Below, in pieces: positions 36,723-49,012 of a stretch of DNA of 64,000 nt. A program made the translations under genes and the position numbers. Location: contig NC_071345.1 of NCBI RefSeq assembly GCF_027744825.2, positions 4,857,501 to 4,921,500 on the forward strand, read 5' to 3'. This DNA comes from Synchiropus splendidus (taxonomy: Eukaryota; Chordata; Actinopteri; Syngnathiformes; Callionymidae). The notes under the pieces were generated by a model. That model searched no databases. It was not told the origin of the DNA and saw only the letters and a list, made by a program, of their open reading frames with translations. The stretch's first letter is position 1. Every line of letters starts with the position of its first letter.

Positions 36723-37931
36723 CTGTCCCTCAACATCTTGTTGTCCCAGCACGGTTTGGTTTTATTGACTTTACTAGACAGCACTTCCTGGTTTTGCAGA
36801 GGAGTTTGAGAGTTGCACCTTAACAAGCTGCGATTGTGCTAAGGTGTCGAGCAGATCCAAGTTTAAGGTCCCTCCTCTGTGCCTCTAACCAACCTGACAC
36901 TGTGCCTGACTGATCAACACGCGACTCTGAAGCCTGAATTTGATCACTGACAAGGCATTTCTAACAACGTCAAGCAGGTTTTCATCTCACCATGTCAATG
37001 GCCATATTGAAAATAAGCCAATTCAAGCTTAGTTGATCCTAACACCTTTAAAATGTGTGTCTGCTGTCTGTAATAATGTTTACAAAGTTTGTTTTTGCAC
37101 TAAGTATGTGGTTAACTAGCACCACGACTATGACATTCTGGTTGAAATTTAACTAGTTTACGTCACGAAAGGGACGGTAACTTCTTTTAAATTAATTGTT
37201 ATTGCAACTTTTGATATGTTTTTAGTTAACAAAATGACTTGTTTTCTATTAAATTATTTTAAACTCTGATAGTCTGCATTTTTTAAAATGTTGGTAAACA
37301 CAGTACGTATCTGTTGGCTCGCTCACCCAAAGAGGTCAACAACCTTCTGCCCGACTGAAAACAATATCGTCTTTATTAAAGGAAATTTCAGTTCCATTTT
37401 TTTCCCTTCTCTAACTCTTGACGTGACTCTCATTCAAACACAGACACAAAGAGCATTTGGCTGCCGAGCTCACGTTTCACCACGTCATTTTAGCGGTGCC
37501 ATGATGAGACATCTGTGACTGCGAAATGTCCACACAAGGATCCTTTGCACGGCCTGTTTGCAGAGTGACAATACCACCCACTGATCGCCTGCTCACACCA
37601 CAGTTGGTGACTGAGCTCAGACTCTCTTCTGCACACAACTTTTTCAGTCGAAACAGCATCAAATCCATGTCTATAATCGTAAAAAAAAAAAATTAAAGTG
37701 AGTCGTGGTTTGGGACTCATGAATGAAGTAGGTTAAGTTCTGGCAAATTTGAAGTACGCACCTTGACCTTGACCTGTTTCTATTTTAAGCTACAAGCAAA
37801 TGAGGAACAAGATGTATCACTCAACTTGAATCAGCTTTGGAGGCCAGGTTTGGATGTTAGACCCAAACTATAAAAATGTAAAATATAAGAGGAAAAGAAG
37901 GCTATGCACATAGTGCATATATATATATATA
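36723..37931. other. FAM177A1 3' UTR and intergenic DNA
   Basis: The 3' UTR probably starts here. A possible polyadenylation signal, ATTAAA, lies at about 37249-37254, with no nearer AATAAA. No other gene is recognised; short frames at 37477-37720 are accidental. Confidence 0.45.
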
Positions 37932-38359
37932 TAGACTTAGACTTTCTTTATTTATTGTCATTGCACAAAAACATATCACTATATCATGGCAACGAAATTT
38001 CGGTCTGAGGCCTCTGGTTTCCAAAAACAAAACTATATGTCCAAAAATAAATGAATAGTAGATAAATACTAGTCAAGAAGATGTACAAATAATAAAATGA
38101 ACAGTATTGCAGCTACTGTCTTCCGGAGCATCCGATGCAGAACCACCAGATTCAGGAACAGTTTTGTTCCTGGTGCTGTCAGGTTGCTGAACATTGGACA
38201 ATAGCTGTAGTACTGTTATTTATTTATTTATTTATTTATTTATCTGATATTTATTTATTGTGGACATATAGTTTGGGTTTTTAGAAACCGGAGGCCTCAG
38301 GCCGAAATTTCGTTATATAGTGACATGTTTTTGTGCAATGACAATAAAGAAAGTCTGAG

Positions 38360-38365
<6 letters not shown>
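37932..38365. mobile_element. Two LINE 3' ends in inverted, tail-out arrangement
   Basis: The right half (about 38121-38365, +) repeats the LINE 3' end at 33160-33540: GATGCAGAACCACCAGATTC, AGGAACAGTTTTGTTCCTGG and TGCAATGACAATAAAGAAAG. The left half (about 37932-38120, -) is the complement of the same 3' UTR, starting AGACTTAGACTTTCTTTATT. The two tails point outwards, making a hairpin-capable structure. A (TTTA)n run sits at about 38217-38242. Confidence 0.8.

Positions 38366-38435
<70 letters not shown>
38362..38435. repeat. (TA)n followed by a ~30-base T tract
   Basis: Alternating TA to about 38404, then an uninterrupted T run to about 38435, at the outer tail of the LINE copy. Open frames through it are low-complexity artefacts. 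Confidence 0.9.
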
Positions 38436-38436
<1 letters not shown>

Positions 38437-40369
38437 TCAAAATGCATTCTCTTAAGCACTCGCCAGGAAATACGGTGCATTTCTTCATGGCATTACTTGT
38501 CTACATCAGCGTTATTTTAGGAAAAAATAGTACTCTTCTTCCAAATGTCAAAACTCAAATGGTCTGCAGTTCACCTGTCAGACGCATGAGAGCGGTGTTG
38601 AGCTGAAAAAAGTCATGCGTCAGCGTCTCTGTGGAAATATTTGAACTCGCCATCTGAATATCCCTCTTTCTTTTGTGTGGCATCCGTAATTTGCGCCAAA
38701 CTTCTAAGATGAATTGCGTTCTTTTTATCTCTGATTGCGATCGCCTGGCTGAAACACCGGTGAATATTACTCATCGATCAGTGAGCGAGCGGCTTCCTTC
38801 TGGTAGACATGAGCCTTGTTGTAGTCATCGGTGAATAACAGGGAAAATCCAGACTCAAGTACTGACAATGCACTTTATTGTGGAGAGTCAGCTACTGGCT
38901 GCTCACGTGCACAGAAAGATGTGACCCCAAATCCTTTTTTTTTTTTTTTTTTTTTTTTTAATTTGCATGTTCTGCCTCCTGCAGAATACCTGACATTTTT
39001 GTGGGCGTTTATTTGTGTTGGTGGGGCGGTGTACCGGGAGGACCAGTTTGGCCAGCACATACATGTTCACATCCCGATATAACCTTCCAAAAATAAAGGG
39101 GTGACCCAAGTGGGAGGGTGCGAGTGAGCTCATTGCTTTTAGCAATCGCCCCAAAGCAGAAAAAAAAATTGGAATAAATTTTTTTTTTTCATATTCTTAA
39201 TGTGATCTATATAAATGAAATAAAATATTCCTAGTCGTGCAGGTTAGCGGTCGTCGCGCGGCATAGACATATAAATAAAAGCTCCGAGGTGAAGCGCCAG
39301 CCTGACTGAGGGACACATAATACGGAGAACCAGAAAAGGGGCGCGAGCATGATGGGAGCAGCAGGGGCCTCTTTGATGTGGGCCTCAGCAGGGACTTAAA
39401 AAGAGCCAGGCCTGCTGAGGGAAGGGGATTTCCAGCCACGGTTCTTCTCCCATCTCTCCCCTTGTTCACCGTGACTTTGTCCGAGGGCAGCCCTGCATGT
39501 CAACTCCGCCTGGACCGAGTCAAAGCCACGAGTGACACTGAAAAGCAATGCCATTAACGGGATGATCCACCTCAAAAAAAAAAAAAAAAAAGGTCATTGT
39601 GGTCCATCAGACATACTTGTCCTGTGAAACAGCCATGTGACTCATTTCAGGAAATTCCACGAGTGTTGCAAAACTGGCGCGAAGCGAGCATAATTGAAAT
39701 TGTTGAGCGGTCGCAGCTTTATTTCAAATAACCACAGACAATTATTGCTACCTGCAGTGTAATTAGCTGCCAACTACAAACTGAATTAACCCGTTTTTTT
39801 TTTAGGCATTTCTAATCACCGTCTCTACATGTGTAACCTGTCATTTGCTTGTTATTTATTTCAGGCAATGTGACTGAGTCACGAGAGGGCATCCCTGCAG
39901 AGTCATGTTAGAAACGTGTCTGACAAGGTGGTGAATTTGAACCAGCACGTTTCTCTTCCGTGTCCAGTACACAAGACACCCAGACTGACTCTTAGGTTCT
40001 CTCCAAATGTAAGTTGCTCTCCTTCAGTCACGAGAACCTTTAACATTTAACACACAGGTTTTGGTTCTTGAAGCTCATCCGTTTATGTGTGAGGTTTTCA
40101 TGAGGCAAGGTTTGCCCGAGGAGGGTGTTCAGGACACCAGTGTCGCAGGCTGAAAGGTGGGGTCCGGGCCTCCTGCCCTGCCGAATGAGGGTTTTTCTGA
40201 GACAGATTCTTGAGCTCCTCTTCCAAACTGCCTGTCTGGGTGTCCTGGAGGTGCATGGGTCAGAGGGGTTGAATGAGCGAGTCAGCCTCCTCCACCTCAG
40301 CGCAACATCCTCCTGAGCCACACTGATCCTCCTTTAGTCAAATGAGTAGATGCCCAAACCATCCAGGCT
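38436..40369. other. Intergenic with homopolymer tracts
   Basis: No gene is recognised. A 25-base T tract lies at 38935-38959 and an 18-base A tract at 39574-39591. A stretch at 40040-40320 reads open on the minus strand but belongs to no family I recognise; it adjoins the LINE remnant at 40370. Confidence 0.5.
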
Positions 40370-40710
40370 CCTGAAAAGGTGTCTCCTGACCTCTACTTAT
40401 GAGCATCTTCAGCTACTTGTTTCAACCCCAAACATCATGGCTGGCCTCACTAGATCTTCCTGTATAGCTGCCACTCTTCAGTCACACTCTCCTGCCTGCA
40501 CTCTCCTCTTTACCTCTGAGCTTCACCTTCCCTACTCTCTCATCCACTCATCCCTCATCCACATTCATGTATTCTGCTTTACTTCTACTCTCCACCTTCG
40601 AATCCAGCTCTTCTTATCTCCAGCAAACAAGACGCCTCCCTCACCCCATCCATCAGCAAGTGCAAACAACCTTGTTTGCACTCCTTTCTCTTATTACTCT
40701 CTTGACTTTT
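40370..40710 (-). pseudogene. Decayed LINE reverse-transcriptase fragment
   Basis: On the minus strand, short in-frame pieces match the LINE in PSMA6 intron 4: KVESRSKAEYMNVDE here corresponds to MKVSGSKREYMCVNKRD there, and RPAMMFGVET corresponds to the RT C-terminal word that follows the KV(Y/S)KTVV motif. Frames change and stops intervene, so it is dead. The plus strand therefore looks pyrimidine-rich and spuriously open. Confidence 0.55.
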
Positions 40711-40997
40711 ATGGGATTCATTTCTAAAATCCATATATTTGCTGTTTCTAGTCAATAATTCAAAGAACATGGCCCATTTATGCTCAACATCTGGATCTGG
40801 ATATGGACAAAACGCTCTCCGTTCATTTCGTCTGTATTTATTCTGGAGTTTCCACAAAGCTTACAGATACGGGCCAAATGGGGCAGTACCACCAGAAACC
40901 ATGGGGGGCAGTGTTGCTATTACTACCCAAAACATAGCTCTAATGAGGCACGAAGAAGACATAACAATGGTGGGAATTCTCCGTCCGATATACAAGG

Positions 40998-41261
40998 AAC
41001 ATCCAACTTACCACCGGGATCAGTTCCGACCAACCGGTCGTAAGTCAGATTGGACGTAAGTCGAATGCCATTCAAAATAGCCGGCGCGAGGGTTATAGGT
41101 GCTACTGTAGTGGTAGATGGCTGTGTGAGAGTGAGATGCTGGGATACACTGTTGTACACGATGCCGGGCTGCTATGTGCTGCAGTGCCAGACATTGAAAA
41201 ATAAAATAGCATCTGCTGGCCGTGGTCGTAAGTACTGGTAGATGTAAGTCGACCAGGTTAC
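40998..41261. mobile_element. MITE B, copy 2
   Basis: Second copy of the element at 4798-5075, same orientation. It shares CCGACCAACCGGTCGTAAGT, GCCATTCAAAATAGCC, GGTTATAGGTGCTACTGTAG and CATCTGCTGGCCGTGG. It differs by indels in the middle (about 41145-41205) and lacks the long A tract. Confidence 0.65.
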
Positions 41262-42952
41262 TTTTACTGTTTTTAACTGGTCACCAGCGCCAACAACACT
41301 TCCTTGTTTGTCTTCAGCTAAAGAGGTACATTATCAATACTTACACTACATCCACAGTCGCCATGTTTTTTTTAGAAGTTTGTCACGAAACTTTTGACAG
41401 TGGGCTGCTCCCCCTGAGGGCTGTATTGGTGAACAGCAACATGAAGACCACGTGGTAGCATGTGATCAGAGATGGTATTGTTTAAAAAGGACGGGTACGA
41501 TTTCCTACGTAAAGAGAGCGTAACAGTCCTCAGAAGAAAATGTGGTGGACCAGCAAATAGTTTTCAATTTTAGCCATTTCATAAGCCACAGAAATATAAG
41601 GTAGAGAACCTAAAAACTCATGTGGAACCCTCTCCACTGAACTTGAAATGATGAAAACACAATATTTAAAAGCAAACAGAGGCATTTTTAAATCAGCGTT
41701 AGCACCTCCACACCATTTTTCTCCTTGACATGTCACTTAAAGCTCAATCATGTAAGCAAATCCAAATGTTCTGCTCACAACTGCGGGCCTGTTTGCATGT
41801 CTATCAGACAGGCACACACACACACACACACACATCCAAACACAGGACCATGCACTTGACCCGGTAGACAAAAGGTATTTTACTCGCATGCGTGTCTGGA
41901 AAGTCCCTGGCACTTTGTGTTTCCTATCTGAACTGCTTGTACAGGTGGTTGCTACAATGGCAACAGCACTGAAACAATTGGAGCTGAAGAATCACCAGTT
42001 GTGCTGCCTCTTGCAATGATTGTAAATTGTCCTTCCTTTTTCCTTTAGCGGAGCTTGTCAAGCTTAATTTGCTTTGTATGGCATTTAGAATATATATAAA
42101 TATATATTTATACAATTTGACTGAGTTTTTCTTTCATACATTTTTTTGTTAGCTTGTGAATCCTGAACTTCGGTGGGTTTGAATTCAACGTCATGTGGAC
42201 AATTTATGGGTTTTTTTATTGCAGTATTACCATAAAATTTACGGCCCACATCCTGAAAGTTCCTGTGCATGTGTTTAATTTATGACCCCACTGGATCATT
42301 TCAATTCCCTCCGATGATAGAAATCCCCCTTTAAAGAGGCAAGGTCCAGATGAATTAACCATTTTAGTTTGGCACACTTTTCGGACAACACCTCAGCCAT
42401 CGGTTCTTCTTTTAGACTTTGTTTGAGAAACCTTGACTGGTCAGTGGGTGTTTTGTTTGCAGGGTGGAGGCCTTCTCCGTTTTTCTGAATAGTTTATGTA
42501 ACTGGTGGTCAAAGCCTAGTGGTAGTCTGACATCCTCTGCAGAGTACTGGCCTTGTACTGGGGCGTGTGTGTTGCTGCAGAGAGACCATGAAGAGTGTAT
42601 TCTTTAGGTACTTTCCTTTGGAAAACGCTGCGCCCAATGACTGTCAGAGCTCACAGATGATGGGATATAAAGCACAGGCGGTGAACAAGGGCTGAAAACA
42701 AGGAAGTAGTAAACGTGTCCACCAGGATCGGTGTATCTGGGTGACTTGGACATCAAAATAAAAATCAGAAATACTGAAAAGCTTAAGGGAAAAACAGAAG
42801 TTACACTCTCTATTCCTTAGTTTTTCAGCTTTTACAACGCTGTTTCCAAGGCTCTGGATGCTCAAAGTCAACTCAAACTCAAAGTCTATGTCATTTTACT
42901 TCTGGGAAGTGGACAATCTGGAGCTAGATCTGTGACCTGTGGTCAAAGAAAA
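41262..42952. other. Intergenic; short (CA)n
   Basis: No gene is recognised. A CA microsatellite lies at about 41813-41834. AT-rich DNA with TATATA words occurs at 42090-42115. Confidence 0.5.
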
Positions 42953-43163
42953 GTATGTCAAACTGTCTAAAAAGAGACGACAATGCGTGTCTCAGTATTA
43001 CAAGGCAGATTTAATCATGAGCAGAAACACACTCCTGTGCTTCCTCATACTAGACTGCGGGGGTTTCAATTGTTATTTTGTTGAAGAAGAATGTGCCGCA
43101 CAAATACAGGATTAAAATCTGTACTCCGGATTATCTAGTATTATTTTCAGGGTTGTAAGTTTG
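42953..43163. repeat. Dispersed repeat D, copy 1
   Basis: Aligns with 44554-44720 in the same orientation. Shared words are GACGACAATG/CGTGTCTCAGTATTAC, GCAGATTTAATC, CACAAATACAGGATTAA and GTATTATTTTCAG. The copies have diverged and contain an indel in the middle. The class is unknown. Confidence 0.6.
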
Positions 43164-44553
43164 TAGTTCATTCATAGTGTCTTAGTCATCAACAGGAACG
43201 CTAAACTATATGTTCAATAGGAAGGGGAAAAAAATTGTGTTTATTTTTATTGTCCCCCAAAATGGAATGTTTAGCCACCAGCCAAAGTGAGAAGCAGACA
43301 AATGAGGTAGAGACGACGCTTTTAAATGGACCTGAAGTGACACAAAGCCTCACTTGTGCTACCTTTGGATCCGCACTGAATCAACTATTAAACACACAAT
43401 GGAACCAGTTTTCTTAACCCCTCTGCAACAAGTCAGACCTGTCTGTTTCTTAGAAATGCACATCGCCAATTGCAGAACAGTGAAATACAAAGAGTTTGAA
43501 GCAGGATCTTTCATCCTCCTCCAGAAGGAATCCTCCCTCCCCCAATTCCAAAAGCCACTGTGACACAAAGCCATATATTTTTGGCGCTTTTGTTAAATTT
43601 AACCTGTTGGAGCGTCATGGCTATTTCCAGTGGGGGGAGACGGTTTAGTCTGCAGCTTTGATGATCCACTTGTGGCTGTTCCCTCCGTCATGGCGGCGAG
43701 GAGCAGACGGGGGCCACAAGAGTCAATTGAAGGTGCTTGTTTTGTCTCTCCGTCACGCACACGACGGTATTTTTATCTCAGAACAAAGCCAGTCTGTAAT
43801 GTCTACCACGAAGGTAAGAAGAGCGCGACAGTCCCTCCGCAGGACAAAGTATAGAGAGCGGATCCGCGAGGGAGGAATTCCCCCTGTAGGTTAAAAACGT
43901 TTGCAGATGTGCAACTGGCCAACTGCTACTGCAGCACATCTGGCCCCCCTCTTCCACTCCGCCATGTGTCGTCTCTGTAACACTGCCCTCCGCTCTACCC
44001 TGGAAAAGCCATCACGACAACACACGTGTTCTACCAGACACCGGGCTGTTCGGCGGCTGCAATGGAGGCCTGAAAAGAACATTAACTCGGAGAAGGGAGG
44101 AGAGACTTGGCGAAGGGAAAGTTTAGGGGATTTCAGCAAAAGAGAATTACAGCTTCTGAGCAACAGTGCTACTGGAGGTCAACAGGAGTCCCCAAGAGCT
44201 GCGGAGCTTTGGCGTACATCTTGCGTTTTATGTGCAGAGCGTACAATGCATACTTAAACTGGGGTCAAAGGGCATGAACTAACCCACTACAAATGCAACT
44301 GAATTAAATGGTTGTGGGTCAAACAGCGCCCAGATTTAGAAGCGGTTGACTGGTATGAGTCGCAATAAAGTTACGATTAAATATTGGTTGTTCCAGTAAC
44401 ATTTTTTTTTCTCTCTATAACAAGTCCTTGACGCAGTTACCATTTTTTGTAGTTCTGCGTCATGAACACTTCAAAAAGAAAAATGCATTCCGATAGAAAC
44501 TATCATTTAAAAATCACTAAAAGTGAGGTTGTCGGCTTCATGAGGTCAAAAAA
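43164..44553. other. Intergenic, no gene seen
   Basis: Open frames at 43630-44257 on both strands have no recognised homologue and no conserved splice partners. The sequence is locally GC-rich and may be unique non-coding DNA. Confidence 0.45.
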
Positions 44554-44720
44554 AGGATGTCAAACAACCGAAGAACAGACGACAATCTATGTCTCAGTAT
44601 TACGAAGCAGATTTAATCTCATCTTAAGTTTCATACCGACTTGCTGCAGAAGCAGAACCTGTCACACAAATACGGGATTAACATGTGTTTTTATGAGTGT
44701 ATTATTTTCAGAAAGGTCTT
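44554..44720. repeat. Dispersed repeat D, copy 2
   Basis: Second copy of the repeat at 42953-43163. It carries GACGACAATCTATGTCTCAG, TATTACGAAGCAGATTTAAT and CACACAAATACGGGATTAAC. Confidence 0.6.
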
Positions 44721-45480
44721 CAAAAATAACTGCAGACATGAAGGTGCCACCTAAAATATGATTAGAAGCATTTGCATAACTGTGTTCCACTTTGCTGCAG
44801 CGGCTTGAAAGGTGTTCAACTCCACACATTTGCATTTTGGCTTTTGCGTGCAAGAAACTTAATTGCTTTGAACAGGAACAGATATTTCATTAAAGGCGGG
44901 ACATTCCTCCCGTGATTGCCCTGACTGATAACAGACGCCCGGTGACACCTCGGTGCTTGTTTACCGTTGCACCTGAGTCAGCGGGTATGTTTTGTTCTCC
45001 TGCAGATAACTCAGATGAAGACCAGGGGCATGTGCACACACACACACACACGCACGCTCGCGGGAAATTCCCAGCGAAAATTCCACTCCAGCAGTCCTCA
45101 GCGAGCGCATTCCTGGGTTTTTCATAACATCTTCCCGCTGAAATGAAAGTGGATTTTGCCATTTTGAATGTCTGGTGTACCCTCCAGTTAGCAATAAATC
45201 TGTCTTGCACGAGGATATTGGATGAAGATCATTTTGCCATGCACATTTGTTTTGTTAAAACGCTCGTCCATCAAACTGGAGAGAGATGAAAAATGCAGCT
45301 TCATACGCATCTCTCAGCACTATTATGCAGAGTTGTTTCCAAAAGCAACTTTGCGTGTACAGAGTGGTTTAAATTATTCAGAGTTGTGGGTTCCATTCCA
45401 GCAGTTGTTGCAACAGAAACAATTGAACTAGCGCACACTAGGGTCATGATGACGTGACTGAGCAAATGATCAAGAAAAAT
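44721..45480. other. Intergenic; short (CA)n
   Basis: No gene is recognised. A short CA run is at about 45036-45051. Confidence 0.5.
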
Positions 45481-47290
45481 TCAATTGACTGCAAACGTGA
45501 AGTTTAAGGTGCGTTTTCCTTAATACGGACAAGATTTGCTTCAATTCACACAGAAAGAAGTTGTCATTCAGACCGACTTTTGAATATAAAGAGGTACAAT
45601 GGTGCCTCGAACGAATCGGAGTTCGATCAAAAATTACAGGATTTTTTTGCTTCAGATTTCAAAACGAAAATCCAGAACTCGAAAAAAGCTGTGAAAAAAC
45701 ATAACGTGCGCAGATCGATCAGCTGACCCACAACGCGCTTTGTTATTGTGTATAACGCAGCCTCTGTATGCAGACGTGTCCCGTTAGCTCCATTTACTGA
45801 CTGTTTTTTCTTCATATTGAGGTGTAAAACCTTTCCTGTCTCCTCACTGGACCGTGGTAGAGTGTCACAGGGGAGGTGCTCGCTCTCCACACCTCCACTC
45901 CAGGGTTTGATGTCCTGTTGTGGGCTGGAGCTGGGACAGGGATGAGGCGAGTCTGGGACAGAGCGTGACTTGGTTTATGACTTTGTCACAGCCAAACTGC
46001 ACAGAAGCGCACATTCAGAGCTGGACACGCACCGGGCACCTCTTCACTTCTGGAGAGACCTCACTCACTCGGCAACCCCTCCCACATGCAGCGGCCACAC
46101 ACATAGAGGAACAGCGCACCTGCAGCAGACACTCTACATTCACTCCTACAAAAGCCTGTTTTAAGGCTCGGAACGCATTATTTCTTTTTCCATTCATTGC
46201 AATTGGAAAAATCCATTCAGATTTCGAACAATTCGCTTCTCAAGCAGCCGTCTAGAACGGATTGTGGTCAAGAACCGAGGTACCACTGTACTCTGATAGT
46301 GTTTACAGTAGCATTTAGCTGCAATGCTAAAGTAGGGTGAAAAATGCAAGAGTAGTTGTATGATGTATGATTTTTGTTGGTAATTGTGATGTTTCAGAAG
46401 CAAAACCTCGCAATATTAAAGGTCACAATCATTTATTTTTGCATATCGTGGAAGAGCACAAGTGAACTTGTAACTGAGGGGTTGCTAAGATACAGGTCAA
46501 ATTACGCTGAGCTCCACCAAGGAGTGGCAGAGCTTATATAGTCAGTATTGATTCTTTCCTGTTCATTTTTGCACAGTTTTTAAAACTACTCCATAATGCA
46601 GATCTCTGCTTTGATTGTTGACATAGACATAGTCATTCAGACTATCCATCACTGAACTCTCTTACGGTAGCAGTTAGCTGCCATGCTAAAGTTGGGCCAA
46701 AATGCTAAGAATAGTCTTAGCTTATGATGATTGTTGTTTGTAATTCTAATGTTTTACAAGCAAAACCTCTCTATATTAAAGGTCACATTGAATCTTTTTG
46801 CATGGCATGGAAGAGCACAGGTGAACTGGATGCTGACCTGTTACTAAGCTACTAGTCAAATTACCCGCAGCCCTATCAAGGAGTGGCAAAGGTTATACAG
46901 TCAGTAATAATTTTGTCCTGTTTTTGAACAGTTTAAAAACTGCTCAGATTATTCACATGGAAACAAGTTGACTGGAAATAGCTGACAATGTTTTGAACAC
47001 AAAGAGGTGTCTGAACTCTGATACTGTCTATAGTAGCAGTTAGCTGCAATGCTAAAGTAGGGCCAAAATGCTAAGAATAGTTGCAGCTTATGGTGATCTT
47101 GTTTGTAACAGCGAAGTTTTAGAGGCAAACCTCTCTATATTAAAGGTCACGTTGATTCTTTTTGCATGGCGTGGAAGAGCACAGGTGAACTTGGAACTGA
47201 CCTGTTGCTTAGCTACGAGTCAAATTACCCTCGCTCCTATCAAGGAGTGGCAGAGGTTATGCAGTCGGTCGTGCTGGTTCGTCCGTAAAC
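45481..47290. repeat. ~360-bp tandem repeat, about three units, interrupted by a transposon
   Basis: Three units read in the same direction. The landmark GCTAAAGT recurs at 46326, 46685 and 47051, i.e. spacings of 359 and 366 bp. Other landmarks repeat in order in each unit: TAGCTGC(A/C)ATGCTAAAG, AAAACCTC, ATATTAAAGGTCAC, TTTGCAT with GGAAGAGCACA, GTCAAATTAC, CAAGGAGTGGC and CAGTCAGTA. Unit 1 is split: its left part lies before the transposon at 45597-46288. There is no coding potential. The class is unknown; a local satellite or segmental tandem duplication fits. Confidence 0.85.
45597..46288. mobile_element. Tigger/pogo-like non-autonomous DNA transposon, copy 2
   Basis: The element is 692 bp, starts CAATGGTGCCTCG and ends with the complement of CAGTGGTACCTCGGTTCTTG, with TA at 45595-45596 and at 46289-46290. 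Its interior is nearly identical to copy 1 at 5076-5797. It sits inside unit 1 of the tandem repeat. The sequence AAAGAGG before it and CTCTGATA after it are joined in unit 3 at about 47005-47022, which gives an empty-site comparison. Confidence 0.8.
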
Positions 47291-48841
47291 AGAAACACCC
47301 AAACGCTGCTGTAAAAATGAAACCTCCAGCTTCATTTGAAACTGGATTCAAGGTTTTGTCGTTGAGCTGCGTGGCGGCTCTGATGCGCCAGCTCTTCTTC
47401 GCACGCCTCTCATTCACACCCTCGCTCAGCCAACCCCCTCTCCAAACGTGTCCCTGATGCCCAAATGTTTTGAATTGGTTATGTAAAAGTATATTTCTTG
47501 TCATCACTTTGGTTTCTATGTTCCTACTGCAAGAGCACAGCTGAGTTTGCGCTTCCTGCAGTTAGAGATTCGTTTCACTGTTATTCCTCTGTATATAAAG
47601 ACGTTGCTTGCAGCAAAATGAGAGTCCAGACCGACGCATCTCTGCATAAATATAGATCTGTATTTTGATCCCATGCGGGATATTCCTCCTCAGAATGAAA
47701 TGAGAGGCGATTTGTTATGATAAAAGCAGGAGGGAAACGTATATATCAGTTTGCGCTGCATCAGTTACAGGTCAGTAATAAATTATTTTTTTTTTTTAAA
47801 GCCATTCAGGAGGCAGCATTACTAATCCGAGAGTCATCCCAGTCGTTGAATTTGAGGGATTCGTTTTCTGATTCCAAATTCCCCTTGCAGTCCCACAATG
47901 AACTCACCACTAGTTACTTAATCCTGTTTGACTTTCTGAAACAACCCAGCGTGATTCATGATGGCATTTTCCCAGCTGCGGACGACGCGAACGCTCGATT
48001 AATAAAGGCGCAAGTGTGCGAAAGTGGGGATTTTCGTGGGCGTACAGTAGTGAGCATTAGTCACACTCCGCTGACTGACCTCTGCCTCTTTCGTGTCACA
48101 GCTATCTCGCTCAAACCTTTCACCCACATTGCACGGCGAACACAATGCTTTTATTGTGCTCGCTGGTTTGTTTTGGGTTTGTTTTAAAGCACCGCTTTCG
48201 TCATTTTCATGGTCACGGCTGGTCTGGGTGCTGCTGCGCGGCAAACTTGGCAGTCATATAAACCCGGGGTGTTTCCTCGCTCCTTAATCCGTCAGATTAC
48301 TGGCTGCCCTGCTCTGTTATTACTGTTGCCACTGGGAAACATGGTCCTCGTCTCTGGAACCGGGCATTAAGGTTTTCAGATAATCAATATTGTCTCATCT
48401 GGTTTGTGTATAATGGCAGCATTAACCACGAATGCCGCGATAAATGGAGTCATAGTTTACTCACCACCACTGAAGACGATAAATTGTTTTCTTAAAGTGG
48501 AGGCTTTTCAACATGTGGTTGCAGGATCCGGAGTGTGTTGGAGACGTTCATGAAATAATTGGTGGGAGTTCATATTTATTTAGCGGCCAGTCTTAATATT
48601 CTGCATAAGTGATTAGATCCGCCCGTGTTCTGACACATGCTCCGTCAAAGACATCCATTTGGGAGTGTAGCACGCTACCCTAAACTCTTAAGCCTCAGGA
48701 TTTGTGACACCTTTTCACTGTTGAGGCATGACTTGGGTGTGTGTGCCAGAGGGAACTGCAAGTCTTTAAAGCAAAGAAAAGTAAATACTGACGTTGCAAT
48801 GTACCCAGATGGGTCTAAACCATGATGGTATAGTTGGAAGT
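47291..48841. other. Intergenic, no gene seen
   Basis: A 156-codon frame at 47717-48187 and others have no family resemblance and lie in complex non-coding sequence. The block at 47900-48340 has even composition and could be conserved, which cannot be tested here. Confidence 0.45.
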
Positions 48842-49012
48842 AGCGATGGGTAGATGAGGTTTCATGACACAGAAATGAAACCTGACTTTCAGAGGCCACT
48901 ATATTTTGTAATGTTTGGACTTAAACAACTAATTCAATTGAACCACACGTCATTTCTAAACCAATTACGACACCGTTTCATCGACCCTGCAATACTTTTT
49001 TGTTGATACACT
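48842..49012. mobile_element. Fold-back element F, copy 9
   Basis: Words AGCGATGGGTAGATGAGGTT, TCATGACACAGAAATGAAAC, CTTTCAGAGGCCACTATATT, AATTCAATTGAACCACACGT and CACCGTTTCATCGACCCTGC mark it. The CTCF-like cores are decayed in this copy. Confidence 0.6.

Noticed and set aside
40350..40758. Plus-strand 125-codon Ser/Leu/His-rich frame
   Set aside because: Antisense shadow of a decayed LINE copy on the minus strand; low-complexity composition.
47717..48187. 156-codon plus-strand frame
   Set aside because: No family resemblance, no splice partners, composition like the surrounding non-coding DNA.
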